The position numbers were made by a program, and so were the translations under genes. Under the pieces are notes generated by a model. The model was not told the origin of the DNA, did no database searches, and worked only from the letters and a program-made list of their open reading frames with translations. This document shows, piece by piece, positions 24,431-32,914 of a stretch of DNA of 64,000 nt (position 1 is its first letter; each line of letters starts with the position of its first letter). This stretch comes from CAZMZW01 sp964571135 (GTDB lineage Bacteria; Chloroflexota; Anaerolineae; Anaerolineales; Anaerolineaceae): positions 248,001 through 312,000 of the forward strand of contig CAZMZW010000002.1 in NCBI GenBank assembly GCA_964571135.1. Reading direction: 5' to 3'.

Positions 24431-25729
24431 TTATTTATTATTTTTCAGGGCATTCCAACCGGCATATACACCTGTATCACCTAATTCTTCTTCGATCCTA
24501 AGTAATTGATTATATTTTGCCACACGATCAGAACGGGCAGGAGCGCCAGTTTTGATCTGGCCTGTATTTAGCGCAACGGCTAAATCTGCTATGGTTGAAT
24601 CCTCAGTTTCTCCTGAACGATGCGAGGTAACTGCTCTCCAACCGGCTCTGTGGCATAGCTCAACTGCCTCAATGGTTTCGGTCAGAGATCCAATTTGGTT
24701 GACTTTTACCAGAAGGGCATTGCATGCCTTTTCTGCAATTCCGCGACGAACACGTTCTGGATTAGTCACTAATAGGTCATCACCCACAATCTGGATGCGA
24801 TCACCGATTTCCTTGGTAAGCAGCTTCCAACCTTCCCAATCATCCTGTGCCAGCCCATCTTCGATGGAGACAATTGGGTATTGATCCACCCAGGATTTCC
24901 AGAAAGCAACCATCTGTGCGCTGTCCAATTTCTTACCCTCTTTGCGCAGGTTATAGACCTTTTTTTCTTCATCATACAATTCGGAAGCAGCCGGGTCCAG
25001 AGCGATTGCGACCTGTTTTCCAAATCCAGCCTTAAATCCTGCTTTATCTATCGCTTCCAGGATTAATTCCACAGCTTCATTATTCGCTTTGAGGTTTGGG
25101 GCAAAACCGCCTTCATCTCCAACGAGAGTAATATATCCATGGGCTTTTAGAACACTTTTAAGGGCTTGGTAAATCTCAGCTCCCCAGCGAAGCCCTTCAG
25201 CAAAAGTGGGTGCACCTAATGGCATGACCATAAACTCTTGTGCATCAGTGGACTGCCAGCCAGTATGTGCGCCACCATTCAAAATATTCATCATCGGTAC
25301 GGGTAAAACGTGTGCATATATCCCACCTACATAGCGGTATAGGGGTAAACCCTGGGAGTCGGCAGCTGCTTTAGCGACGGCAAGACTTGTACCCAGGATG
25401 GCATTGGCACCTAATTTGGATTTATTTGGAGTGCCATCTAATGTTAATAACGCCTGATCAATCTCTTTTTGTTCCAATGCATCATAACCAAAAAGTTCAT
25501 CGGAAATCTCGTTATTAACGTGATCAACTGCTTTCAGAACACCTTTGCCGCCGTAACGAGATTTGTCCCCGTCGCGCAGCTCAAGGGCTTCATGGACACC
25601 GGTGGAAGCACCGGATGGTACGGCTGCAGAACCATAACCGCCATCATCAAGTACAACTTCGACTTCTATGGTGGGATTACCACGGGAATCAAGGATTTCT
25701 CGTGCGGATATTGCTTCTATAATTGACAT
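24431..25729 (-). CDS. eno: enolase
   Basis: This 432-residue glycolytic enzyme converts 2-phosphoglycerate to phosphoenolpyruvate. Typical segments are AREILDSRGNPTIEVEV at the start, SGASTGVHEALELRDGD, MNILNGGAHTGW (about 149-160, with a Thr-Gly-Trp-Gln stretch where many enolases have ADN), GDEGGFAPN (catalytic Glu) and SIEDGLAQDDW. VKVNQIGSLTETIEA contains the catalytic Lys, and SHRSGETEDSTIADLAV follows. Monocistronic, divergent from plsC. No Shine-Dalgarno stronger than AGAGGAAT upstream. Confidence 0.97.
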   Translation of the reverse strand: MSIIEAISAREILDSRGNPTIEVEVVLDDGGYGSAAVPSGASTGVHEALELRDGDKSRYGGKGVLKAVDHVNNEISDELFGYDALEQKEIDQALLTLDGTPNKSKLGANAILGTSLAVAKAAADSQGLPLYRYVGGIYAHVLPVPMMNILNGGAHTGWQSTDAQEFMVMPLGAPTFAEGLRWGAEIYQALKSVLKAHGYITLVGDEGGFAPNLKANNEAVELILEAIDKAGFKAGFGKQVAIALDPAASELYDEEKKVYNLRKEGKKLDSAQMVAFWKSWVDQYPIVSIEDGLAQDDWEGWKLLTKEIGDRIQIVGDDLLVTNPERVRRGIAEKACNALLVKVNQIGSLTETIEAVELCHRAGWRAVTSHRSGETEDSTIADLAVALNTGQIKTGAPARSDRVAKYNQLLRIEEELGDTGVYAGWNALKNNK

Positions 25730-25775
25730 GTTATTCCTCTATAATAAGAAATGGTCTGGAGATTTATTGAATAAG

Positions 25776-25781
25776 TATAAT
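25776..25781 (+). promoter_or_regulatory. TATAAT -10 box upstream of plsC
   Basis: GTATAATAC at 25775-25783 predicts transcription from about 25788. A TTG start at 25792 would then be nearly leaderless, while ATG 25813 leaves a leader of about 25 nt. Confidence 0.45.
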
Positions 25782-25812
25782 ACGAAAACCTTTGTGTAGT
25801 GTTATTAATTCT

Positions 25813-26460
25813 ATGAAAACTATACTACCGAACAGTTACAATGCGCCGATCAAGGTCACACCGCTACGAAGATTCTTTATTTTTGTTCTTACGCCGATAT
25901 TAAAATCTCTTGCGAGGGTAAAGATCAATAAGATTGAGAATTTGCCATTGAATGAAGCGGTTATTGTTGCCTGTAACCATCTATCATTTTTTGATGGGTT
26001 TGCACTACAATTTGCATTACCAAGACCAATTTATTTTATGGGTAAAGAAGAAAACTTTAAAAACCCATTTCTTCGGTTTTTTATGTATCAAATTGGTTCG
26101 TTTCCAGTGAAAAGAGGGACTTATGACCGAGGTGCATTGGATCAGGCTCTGAGAATATTGAAAAGCGGACAAGCCCTGGGAATGTTTCCTGAAGGGACAC
26201 GCACTTATGGCAAAGGGTTATTGACGGCTAAAGGTGGTACAGCTATTCTAGCTATAAAAATGAATTGTCCAATTATTCCAATTGCGATGGATGGAACGCA
26301 TCATATCCTGAAGAGATTTTTGTATCGACCTCAGGTTAGTATTACGGTATGCCCCCCGATATTTCCAGATGGAAAATTGACTCCCGCTGAATTGACCGAG
26401 AAGTATATGCGTGTAATTGCACAAAACCTGCCACAGGAATTAAGGGGAGTTTATCAATAA
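25813..26460 (+). CDS. plsC: 1-acyl-sn-glycerol-3-phosphate acyltransferase
   Basis: A membrane-associated acyltransferase that makes phosphatidic acid. The protein (about 215 residues) has a hydrophobic N-terminal segment (FFIFVLTPILKSLA), the catalytic NHLSFFDG (Hx4D), the second block GSFPVKRGTYDRGAL, the FPEGTRTYG motif that binds the glycerol phosphate, and the fourth block CPIIPIAMDG. Family length is normal. ATG 25813 is the first ATG; TTG 25792 is an in-frame alternative that adds seven residues. It converges with pyrG. Confidence 0.9.
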   Translation: MKTILPNSYNAPIKVTPLRRFFIFVLTPILKSLARVKINKIENLPLNEAVIVACNHLSFFDGFALQFALPRPIYFMGKEENFKNPFLRFFMYQIGSFPVKRGTYDRGALDQALRILKSGQALGMFPEGTRTYGKGLLTAKGGTAILAIKMNCPIIPIAMDGTHHILKRFLYRPQVSITVCPPIFPDGKLTPAELTEKYMRVIAQNLPQELRGVYQ

Positions 26461-26477
26461 AGAATTAGATTATTTTC

Positions 26478-28115
26478 TTACTTTGCGTTTCGATGAATGA
26501 GGGCAGCGCGAAGAAATTCATTAAAAAGTGGATGAGGATGGTCAGGTCTGGAAAGAAATTCGGGATGGAATTGAGTGCCTAGCATAAATGGGTGATCTTT
26601 CAATTCAGCGATTTCTACGAGATTTCCATCCGGGGATAGGCCAGAAAAGACCATGCCTCGTATTTCCATTGGAATACGGAAAGCATTATTAAATTCATAA
26701 CGATGGCGATGGCGTTCTTGAATTAAACTGGTATGGTAGGCTTTGGCCGCCATTGTTCTTGGCAAAATCTTGCATGGATATAGACCCAGGCGCATCGTGC
26801 CCCCTTTATTTGTTACTTTATATTGTTCTGGCATCAGATCAATCACCGGATAAGGGGTATTGGGTGCAAACTCAGTGGAATTTGCGTTTTCATCGTTAAA
26901 AATATGTCGAGCAAATTCAACGACCATTAATTGCATTCCTAAACATAAACCCAAATAGGGAATTTTGTTTTTGCGAGCAAAACGTGCAGCCATGATCTTC
27001 CCCTCAATTCCACGGTTCCCAAATCCACCAGGGACAACAATTGCATCCGCCTGTTTTAGCAGCTCGAATTCTTTTCCTTTTTCCAGATCTGCAGAATGGA
27101 TCCATAGGATCTCCAGGTCTGCATTATTGTCTAATGCAGCATGCTTTAGAGCTTCTCGTACACTCATATAGGCATCATGTAATTCTACGTATTTACCGAC
27201 AATGGCGATTTTGACCATGGGTTTGGGTATCTGATAAGATGAAATTAATTTTTTCCAATGGCTCCAATCCGGCGTTTTTTTTGCTTTCAATTTGAAGTGA
27301 TCTAAAATATATTCAGCAACCTTCTTTTCCTCTAATTTCAAAGGTACTTCATAAATAATGGGCGCTGTTATCATAGGGATCACGGCCCGTTTATCGACAT
27401 CGCAAAAATCTGATATTTTTTCACAGAGGATTTCATCGATCGGAAAATCTGACCGGGCAATGATCATATTTGGGGAGATACCGTAAGAACGTAATTCGTG
27501 CACAGAATGCTGAGTGGGTTTCGTTTTTAACTCTTCAGTAGCGCCAATATAGGGTAACCAGGTTACATGGATGTAAAAAGTATTTTCACGGCCCAGGTCA
27601 GTACGCAATTGGCGTAATGCTTCGATGAAAGGCAAACTCTCAATATCACCTACAGTTCCCCCGACCTCCACAAGGATTATTTCTGCTCCTGTAGATTTTG
27701 CGACGAGAGCGATTCGACGTTTTATTTCATCAGTGATGTGCGGAATGACCTGAATTGTACCGCCTAAATAATCCCCTTTTCGTTCTTTGTTGATCACTTC
27801 TGCGTAGACCTGTCCGGTGGTGATGTTGCATTCTTTGTTCAATCGGATATCGATTAATCGTTCATAATGCCCAAGATCCAGGTCTGTTTCTGCGCCATCA
27901 TCCAGAACGAAAACTTCTCCATGCTGATACGGACTCATCGTACCTGGATCCACGTTGATATAAGGATCGAGTTTTTGAACTGCGACTTTAAATCCCCTCT
28001 CTTTTAATATTTTTCCAATAGCGGCAGCGGTCAAACCTTTTCCAACTGAACTAACCACACCACCGGTCAAGAATATATATTTAGCTGCAGATTCTTTTTT
28101 TATTTTTGTACGCAT
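26478..28115 (-). CDS. pyrG: CTP synthase
   Basis: A 545-residue enzyme that aminates UTP to CTP using glutamine. The N-terminal synthase domain begins with KYIFLTGGVVSSVGKGLTA (P-loop-like) and contains VEVGGTVGDIES and KTKPTQHSV. The C-terminal glutaminase domain has VPGGFGNRGIEGK, the nucleophile elbow YLGLCLGMQ and the catalytic HPEFLSRPDHPHP. Full length. It lies downstream of the S1-domain gene on the same strand but is separated from it by a terminator. Confidence 0.98.
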   Translation of the reverse strand: MRTKIKKESAAKYIFLTGGVVSSVGKGLTAAAIGKILKERGFKVAVQKLDPYINVDPGTMSPYQHGEVFVLDDGAETDLDLGHYERLIDIRLNKECNITTGQVYAEVINKERKGDYLGGTIQVIPHITDEIKRRIALVAKSTGAEIILVEVGGTVGDIESLPFIEALRQLRTDLGRENTFYIHVTWLPYIGATEELKTKPTQHSVHELRSYGISPNMIIARSDFPIDEILCEKISDFCDVDKRAVIPMITAPIIYEVPLKLEEKKVAEYILDHFKLKAKKTPDWSHWKKLISSYQIPKPMVKIAIVGKYVELHDAYMSVREALKHAALDNNADLEILWIHSADLEKGKEFELLKQADAIVVPGGFGNRGIEGKIMAARFARKNKIPYLGLCLGMQLMVVEFARHIFNDENANSTEFAPNTPYPVIDLMPEQYKVTNKGGTMRLGLYPCKILPRTMAAKAYHTSLIQERHRHRYEFNNAFRIPMEIRGMVFSGLSPDGNLVEIAELKDHPFMLGTQFHPEFLSRPDHPHPLFNEFLRAALIHRNAK

Positions 28116-28133
28116 ATTATTTACTCACTAAAT

Positions 28134-28171
28134 AAAAAAACCGGGGAGGGCATTTTAGCGCCTCCCCGATT
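28134..28171 (-). terminator. rho-independent terminator of the S1-domain gene
   Basis: On the minus strand CGGGGAGG pairs with CCTCCCCG around a short internal loop, followed by seven T residues. It separates the S1-domain gene from pyrG. Confidence 0.85.
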
Positions 28172-28213
28172 AATAGAAAAGGATTTTTGATAACCTTTGG
28201 ACTTGATGAATTG

Positions 28214-29026
28214 TTATTTACGATTTTCCAACGTGCGTGAGAGTATATTTTCTGTTTCATCTGATACCAGCCGCGATTTTTTGGTTTTTATTTCAGGTTG
28301 CTTTTTATGACTGGCTTTATCTTTTGCAGCCTGCCAAGCCAATTCCATTGCAGTTAATTCAGGTTCACTCGGTTCCAGATCTTCTTCCTGTTCACGTTCA
28401 ACTTTTTCGAATTTTCGTTTATCTCTTCGTTCATGACGATTTTGATTTTTCTCTGGGAGGGGTTCCTCAATTTCTACTTGTTGAACAACTACTTCGACAA
28501 TTTCCGGCTGCAATGCTTTCATGCTTAGCTTAATTTGTTTTTTACGGCGGTCAAAATCAATGATCTTTACTTCTACCTCATCGCCTACTTTCACTAAATC
28601 AGATGTATTTTTGACAAAAGTGCGCGAAAGCTCGCTAATATGCATAAGGCCTGGCCGTTCAGCGCCAATATCGACAAAAGCACCAAAATTTTGAATTTCA
28701 ACGACTTTTCCCTTAACGACCATTTCTTTGGCCAGATCACGCCATTCGTATTTAAGTGGTTCATGCATTGTCAATTCAATGCGGTCATTACGGATATTTT
28801 TTACCCAAACATCGATCGACTGGTCAATTTTCAAGCGATCTTCGACTCGTTTAATCAACGCATCCGATGATGTGATAATCTGGGAGATGTGCAGCAGAGC
28901 AGGTTTATCAACACCAATATCTATGATTGCGCCGGCTTTGCTGGTTTTAATCACTTTGCCAGTGAAATGCATTTTCCTCTCTAATTGGTCTGACATTGTG
29001 ACTATCGAATTATTACCATTTTCCAT
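28214..29026 (-). CDS. S1 RNA-binding domain protein (two S1 repeats)
   Basis: About 270 residues with two S1 OB-folds. The first is about 20-85 (GKVIKTSKAGAIIDIGVDKP then ALLHISQI) and the second about 100-170 (GKVVEIQNFGAFVDIGAERP then GLMHISELSR). A highly charged, low-complexity tail with Lys/Glu/Arg stretches ends it. It may serve as a short form of ribosomal protein S1 or as an RNA-binding regulator. ATG 29026 is chosen since GGAG lies 9 nt upstream; TTG 29041 and ATG 29035 are in frame. Confidence 0.85.
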   Translation of the reverse strand: MENGNNSIVTMSDQLERKMHFTGKVIKTSKAGAIIDIGVDKPALLHISQIITSSDALIKRVEDRLKIDQSIDVWVKNIRNDRIELTMHEPLKYEWRDLAKEMVVKGKVVEIQNFGAFVDIGAERPGLMHISELSRTFVKNTSDLVKVGDEVEVKIIDFDRRKKQIKLSMKALQPEIVEVVVQQVEIEEPLPEKNQNRHERRDKRKFEKVEREQEEDLEPSEPELTAMELAWQAAKDKASHKKQPEIKTKKSRLVSDETENILSRTLENRK

Positions 29027-29115
29027 TAAGAACATCTCCAAAAGCGTTTTTCAAACAGGGATGGATTATAAACCCATCACATAGGGATGTCAATTAATCT
29101 AATTATGCATACTTC

Positions 29116-29480
29116 TCATTGTACAATGTTGAAATGATAAATATTCTCCAAAAGCATAACGGCTTTTTCTTTTTGAAGATCACGGTTAGCCTTGATATCA
29201 TATTCGGTTAATTCAATTTAATAATCTGGGATAAGAAGATTTTTGTCAATAATTCTAGCTTTGGGATTAAATCAGCTGGCAACCGTAATTCGGACTGCTC
29301 CATTTTCACTTTGAAACGGAATCCAATTTTGGACGGTTCCTTTTCTAAATGTTTTTGTCCCAACCAAAAGACTTCTTTGATTATCCTGTTTTGCTCTCAT
29401 GGTAATCTCCACAAAGATACCGTCCAATTATTAATAAGCGCTTCTAATGAAATTTGCGTAGCAATCCCATTATTAAATCT
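29116..29480 (-). pseudogene. remnant of S41 C-terminal processing peptidase
   Basis: The 560-bp gap 29042-29602 has no intact gene, but its minus strand encodes a decayed S41 (CtpA/tail-specific) protease end. From about 29397 downwards one frame reads DNQRSLLVGTKTFRKGTVQN, GAVRITVAS, stop TGA (where the family has Trp), FNPKARIIDKN, IPDY, stop TAA, IELTEYDIKANRDLQKEKA. It ends at a TGA at 29116-29118. An upstream piece (FNNGIATQIS, about 29477-29448) resembles the NGGSASASE region but lies in another frame and has lost the catalytic Ser. Several stops and a frame change show decay. Confidence 0.75.
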
Positions 29481-29574
29481 TGTATTGATCGCCGAATGAT
29501 GTTTAAAATTTTTGTATCTCAGCATAAAAAAAATTGTGTAAAAACATGATCAAATAATAAAACCATAGCTGGTT

Positions 29575-29580
29575 TATAAT
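29575..29580 (+). promoter_or_regulatory. TATAAT -10 box upstream of mutL
   Basis: TTTATAATC at 29573-29581, 22 nt before the ATG. The short leader is A-rich without a clear Shine-Dalgarno. Confidence 0.45.
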
Positions 29581-29602
29581 CTTGAAACAAGAAAAAATAA
29601 TT

Positions 29603-31348
29603 ATGCCGATCAGAGTCCTTCCTGAAGATGTTGCTATAAAAATTGCTGCTGGAGAAGTTGTCGAGCGGCCCATGTCAGTAGTAAAGGAATTGATTGAAAA
29701 TTCAATTGATGCTGGTGCTACTGAAATAAAAATTCGCATCGAACAAGGCGGCCGGCGCTTAATCGAAGTTTCTGATAATGGACAAGGGATTCCTAACGAA
29801 GAATTGCCCCTATCAATTGAAAGATATGCAACCAGTAAAATTCAAGTAGCCGAAGATTTATTTCATCTGCATAGTCTAGGTTTTAGAGGGGAGGCATTAT
29901 CCTCTATTGCAGCGGTGTCACGGTTTACTCTTCAATCCCACGCTGTAGGGGAAATTGAAGGAAATGAGATCATCGTTATTGGTGGGAAGAACAGGACGAA
30001 CAAAGCAGTTGGAATGCCCAATGGGTCATTGGTCAGGGTAGAAGATCTATTTTTCAATACTCCTGCTCGATTAAAATTCATTAAGCAAGAATTGACCGAA
30101 AAGCGGCAAATCATCACTCTCATTCAGAGGTATGCTTTCGCTTACTCAAATATTCGATTTCACTTAATTATTGACAACAAAAAAGTGTTACAGACCGCTG
30201 GAGACCAGAATAGTCGGCAAGTATTGTCAGTCATGCTTGATTTGGAAGAAGCCAGACAAATGCTAGAGGTTAATTTCAGTGATGGGGAGTATATTATCAA
30301 AGGTTTTACAAGTCCGGTAGGACTCAGCCGTTCGAACCGTAAAGAAATCTCAATTTTTATCAATGGGCGTTGGGTGACCGAAGCATCCCTGTCTGCTGCA
30401 GTAATTCAAGCCTATAATACATTTTTAATGGTGGGGAGATACCCCCTCTCGTTTTTGTTGATTGTAATGCCGTCTGAAGATGTTGACGTTAACGTTCATC
30501 CAGCGAAAGCAGAAATTCGGTTGAAGAATCCAGGATTTATTTTCAGTCTTGTTCAGAGGTCAATTCGACGAGCTTTAATCACTTCTTCACCAACTCCATT
30601 AAATTTACCCAAAGTCTGGCCAGAAAACAGTGAAGGAGCTAAACCAATAGATTTTGCCTGGGTGATGTCCCATGATGCGGAAATCAACAATGCCAAAGTA
30701 CAAAATCAACAAAATTATGGTTCTGGAAATTTAGCGGAATTAAAACCAATTCCTCTTTCAGATCATATTCCATTATTAAGATTGGTTGGCCAAATCGGGG
30801 CAGCTTACCTGGTCGCTGAGGGACCGGATGGATTATATTTGATCGATCAACATGCTGCCCATGAACGGGTTCTTTATGAAAAATTTGCTAAATTAAAATT
30901 AGAAGAAAGACCCCGGCAACAAATGTTGGACCCACTCTCCATCCAGCTTCCATTTTCAACCTTCCAACTTCTTTTTCCACAAATTAAACTACTCAACCGG
31001 ATGGGATTTGAAATTGACGAATTTGGTGAAAATACCATCCGTGTTAAATCCGTTCCCTCACTTTTTTCGAATGTGGACCCACTTTCGTTAATTAAAACAT
31101 GCGTGGAAGATTTTGATGAGGATGAAAATCCATTGGGCAGTGAATTGGAAAAAAAGATAATCGCAAGGATTTGTAAAAGATCCGCAATAAAAAGCGGGCA
31201 GATCTTATCGCGCGAAGAACAACAGCAATTAGTATCTGATTTGGAGAGATGTGAGACACCCCGATCCTGTCCTCATGGCCGTCCAACGATGATTCATTTG
31301 TCTGTGGATTTATTGGAAAGGCAGTTTGGACGTAAGGGAAGTCGCTGA
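29603..31348 (+). CDS. mutL: DNA mismatch repair protein MutL (endonuclease type)
   Basis: MutL couples mismatch recognition by MutS to strand removal. The 581-residue protein has the GHKL ATPase: KIAAGEVVERP, ELIENSIDAGA (about 34-44), DNGQGI, ATSKI and GFRGEALSSI. A transducer domain with DVDVNVHPAK follows, then a linker and a C-terminal dimerisation/endonuclease domain. The nuclease motif DQHAAHERVLYE and the zinc-binding CPHGRPTMIHL are both intact, so this is a nicking MutL of the kind found in bacteria without MutH. ATG 29603 is chosen because family proteins begin IRVLPEDVA; TTG 29582 is in frame upstream. mutS is not nearby. Confidence 0.97.
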   Translation: MPIRVLPEDVAIKIAAGEVVERPMSVVKELIENSIDAGATEIKIRIEQGGRRLIEVSDNGQGIPNEELPLSIERYATSKIQVAEDLFHLHSLGFRGEALSSIAAVSRFTLQSHAVGEIEGNEIIVIGGKNRTNKAVGMPNGSLVRVEDLFFNTPARLKFIKQELTEKRQIITLIQRYAFAYSNIRFHLIIDNKKVLQTAGDQNSRQVLSVMLDLEEARQMLEVNFSDGEYIIKGFTSPVGLSRSNRKEISIFINGRWVTEASLSAAVIQAYNTFLMVGRYPLSFLLIVMPSEDVDVNVHPAKAEIRLKNPGFIFSLVQRSIRRALITSSPTPLNLPKVWPENSEGAKPIDFAWVMSHDAEINNAKVQNQQNYGSGNLAELKPIPLSDHIPLLRLVGQIGAAYLVAEGPDGLYLIDQHAAHERVLYEKFAKLKLEERPRQQMLDPLSIQLPFSTFQLLFPQIKLLNRMGFEIDEFGENTIRVKSVPSLFSNVDPLSLIKTCVEDFDEDENPLGSELEKKIIARICKRSAIKSGQILSREEQQQLVSDLERCETPRSCPHGRPTMIHLSVDLLERQFGRKGSR

Positions 31349-31370
31349 AATTAACTCAGCCATTTACTAA

Positions 31371-31385
31371 AGATAATCATTATCT
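31371..31385. promoter_or_regulatory. Fur-family-like 7-1-7 palindrome
   Basis: AGATAATCATTATCT is a perfect 7-1-7 inverted repeat. Its inner 13 bases equal the core of the Fur/Zur box consensus (TGATAATnATTATCA). It lies between mutL and tilS, about 100 bp upstream of the tilS -10 box, where no metal gene is seen. It may be chance in AT-rich DNA. Confidence 0.25.
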
Positions 31386-31471
31386 AAATATTTATAAAGT
31401 CATTATCAGTTTTATAACCATATAAGTTTTATTAATGGGTTTACTTATAGTTTTTGCTTTTGTGTGAATGC

Positions 31472-31477
31472 TATAAT
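31472..31477 (+). promoter_or_regulatory. TATAAT -10 box 6 nt before ATG of tilS (leaderless start)
   Basis: Perfect TATAAT with 6 nt to the ATG at 31484 and no Shine-Dalgarno. It also argues against the in-frame TTG at 31454, which would lie upstream of the transcription start. Confidence 0.55.
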
Positions 31478-31483
31478 CCAAAT

Positions 31484-32914
31484 ATGGCAACTGACCGATT
31501 TATTCTTTTTCTCTATCAAAAATGCAAAGTAAAACCAGGTGATTTTTTGCTTTTGGGTGTATCGGGTGGACCGGATTCAATCTGTCTTCTAGATAAACTA
31601 CAAAAAGCCGGAATTGAGTTAATCATTGCATACTATAACCATCATCTCCGACCGGAGTCTGATGCAGATTCGGAATTTGTAAAACAAGCAGCTGATGTCC
31701 GAGGGTTGAAATTTATTCAGGGTGGCGGTGATGTGCTCCAATTTGCTAAAAAGGAGCATAAAACAATTGAAGAAGCCGCAAGGATTTGTCGGTATAATTT
31801 TCTTTTTGAACAGGCCATTAAACAGGGAGCTTCCGCTGTTGCCGTTGGTCATACTGCAGATGACCAGGTGGAGACAATCCTGATGCATATAATCCGGGGG
31901 TGCGGGCTGGAGGGATTGCATGGAATGCAACCTTGTATTAAATCTGAATTTAATCAAGAAATTTTCCTAATTCGACCTTTACTTTATTGTTGGAGGGATG
32001 AAGTCATCGATTATTGCAGAAAAAATAACCTTGACTATCGAGAAGATCGCTCAAATAAAGATTTGAAATTCTTACGTAATCGCCTTCGCAACGAATTAAT
32101 TCCAGATTTGCAGAAATACAATTTAAATGTAAAGGAACATATTTTTAATTTAGGGGAAATAGTAAGTGGTGACCTGGATATTATCAATCACGCGTCAAAA
32201 ATTAATTATCAGGATTGTCTGCTTAACGAAAATGAAGATTTTGTTGTGCTATCCCTGAGTAGTATATTAAATCTTATGGATGGTCAAAAAAGAAAAGTCA
32301 TTCAAATCGTTTTTAAAAAGATATTACCGTCAGGTGATGAGACAAATTTTGACCTTATCGAAAAGATAATATTTGTTTTAAAGAATCCCAATCAATCAAA
32401 GCATTTGGAGTTGTTATCATATTTGGAATTATCAATTGAAGGGGATTGCGTATTCATTTATAAAAAAGGGGCTCAACTTCCGCATTATAAGTGGCCTAAT
32501 GTAAGTCAAGGTTTATTTTGTAAAGCTGGAGTTCCAGGGAATTGGAAGATCAGTCCAAAATGGAATATTGAGGCCGAGAATTATGCAATTTCAGATATCC
32601 GATTTCCCGAATATTCAGGTCAATTGATTCTATTTGCTTTTCTGGATGCAGATAAATTGGACAGGGAAATAATAATCAGAACCCAGATTTCAGGTGACCG
32701 ATATTCACCATTTGGTTTAAAGGGTAAGAGCCAGAAACTCTCTGATTTCTGGATCAACAACAAAGTGCCTAAAAGAGTCCGGTCTACTTGGCCCCTGGTT
32801 TTATGTAAAGATGAAATAATTTGGATTCCGGGATTTCAGCCTTCGTTTTCCCACCGAATAACCGACGAAACCAAAAGAGCCATTCGAATGGAAATTATGC
32901 AGGTGAATGAATGA
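31484..32914 (+). CDS. tilS: tRNA(Ile)-lysidine synthetase
   Basis: TilS attaches lysine to the wobble cytidine of tRNA-Ile(CAU) so that it reads AUA. The 476-residue protein starts with the ATP pyrophosphatase domain: LLGVSGGPDSICLLDKL (PP-loop SGGxDS, about 25-41), AYYNHHLRPESDAD, AVGHTADDQVETILMHIIRGCG (about 122-143) and RPLLYCWRDEVIDYC. A middle substrate-binding domain and the C-terminal TilS_C domain follow (SGDRYSPFGLKGKSQKLSDF near 405-425). It starts leaderless and converges with the recombinase-like gene with no gap. Confidence 0.95.
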   Translation: MATDRFILFLYQKCKVKPGDFLLLGVSGGPDSICLLDKLQKAGIELIIAYYNHHLRPESDADSEFVKQAADVRGLKFIQGGGDVLQFAKKEHKTIEEAARICRYNFLFEQAIKQGASAVAVGHTADDQVETILMHIIRGCGLEGLHGMQPCIKSEFNQEIFLIRPLLYCWRDEVIDYCRKNNLDYREDRSNKDLKFLRNRLRNELIPDLQKYNLNVKEHIFNLGEIVSGDLDIINHASKINYQDCLLNENEDFVVLSLSSILNLMDGQKRKVIQIVFKKILPSGDETNFDLIEKIIFVLKNPNQSKHLELLSYLELSIEGDCVFIYKKGAQLPHYKWPNVSQGLFCKAGVPGNWKISPKWNIEAENYAISDIRFPEYSGQLILFAFLDADKLDREIIIRTQISGDRYSPFGLKGKSQKLSDFWINNKVPKRVRSTWPLVLCKDEIIWIPGFQPSFSHRITDETKRAIRMEIMQVNE

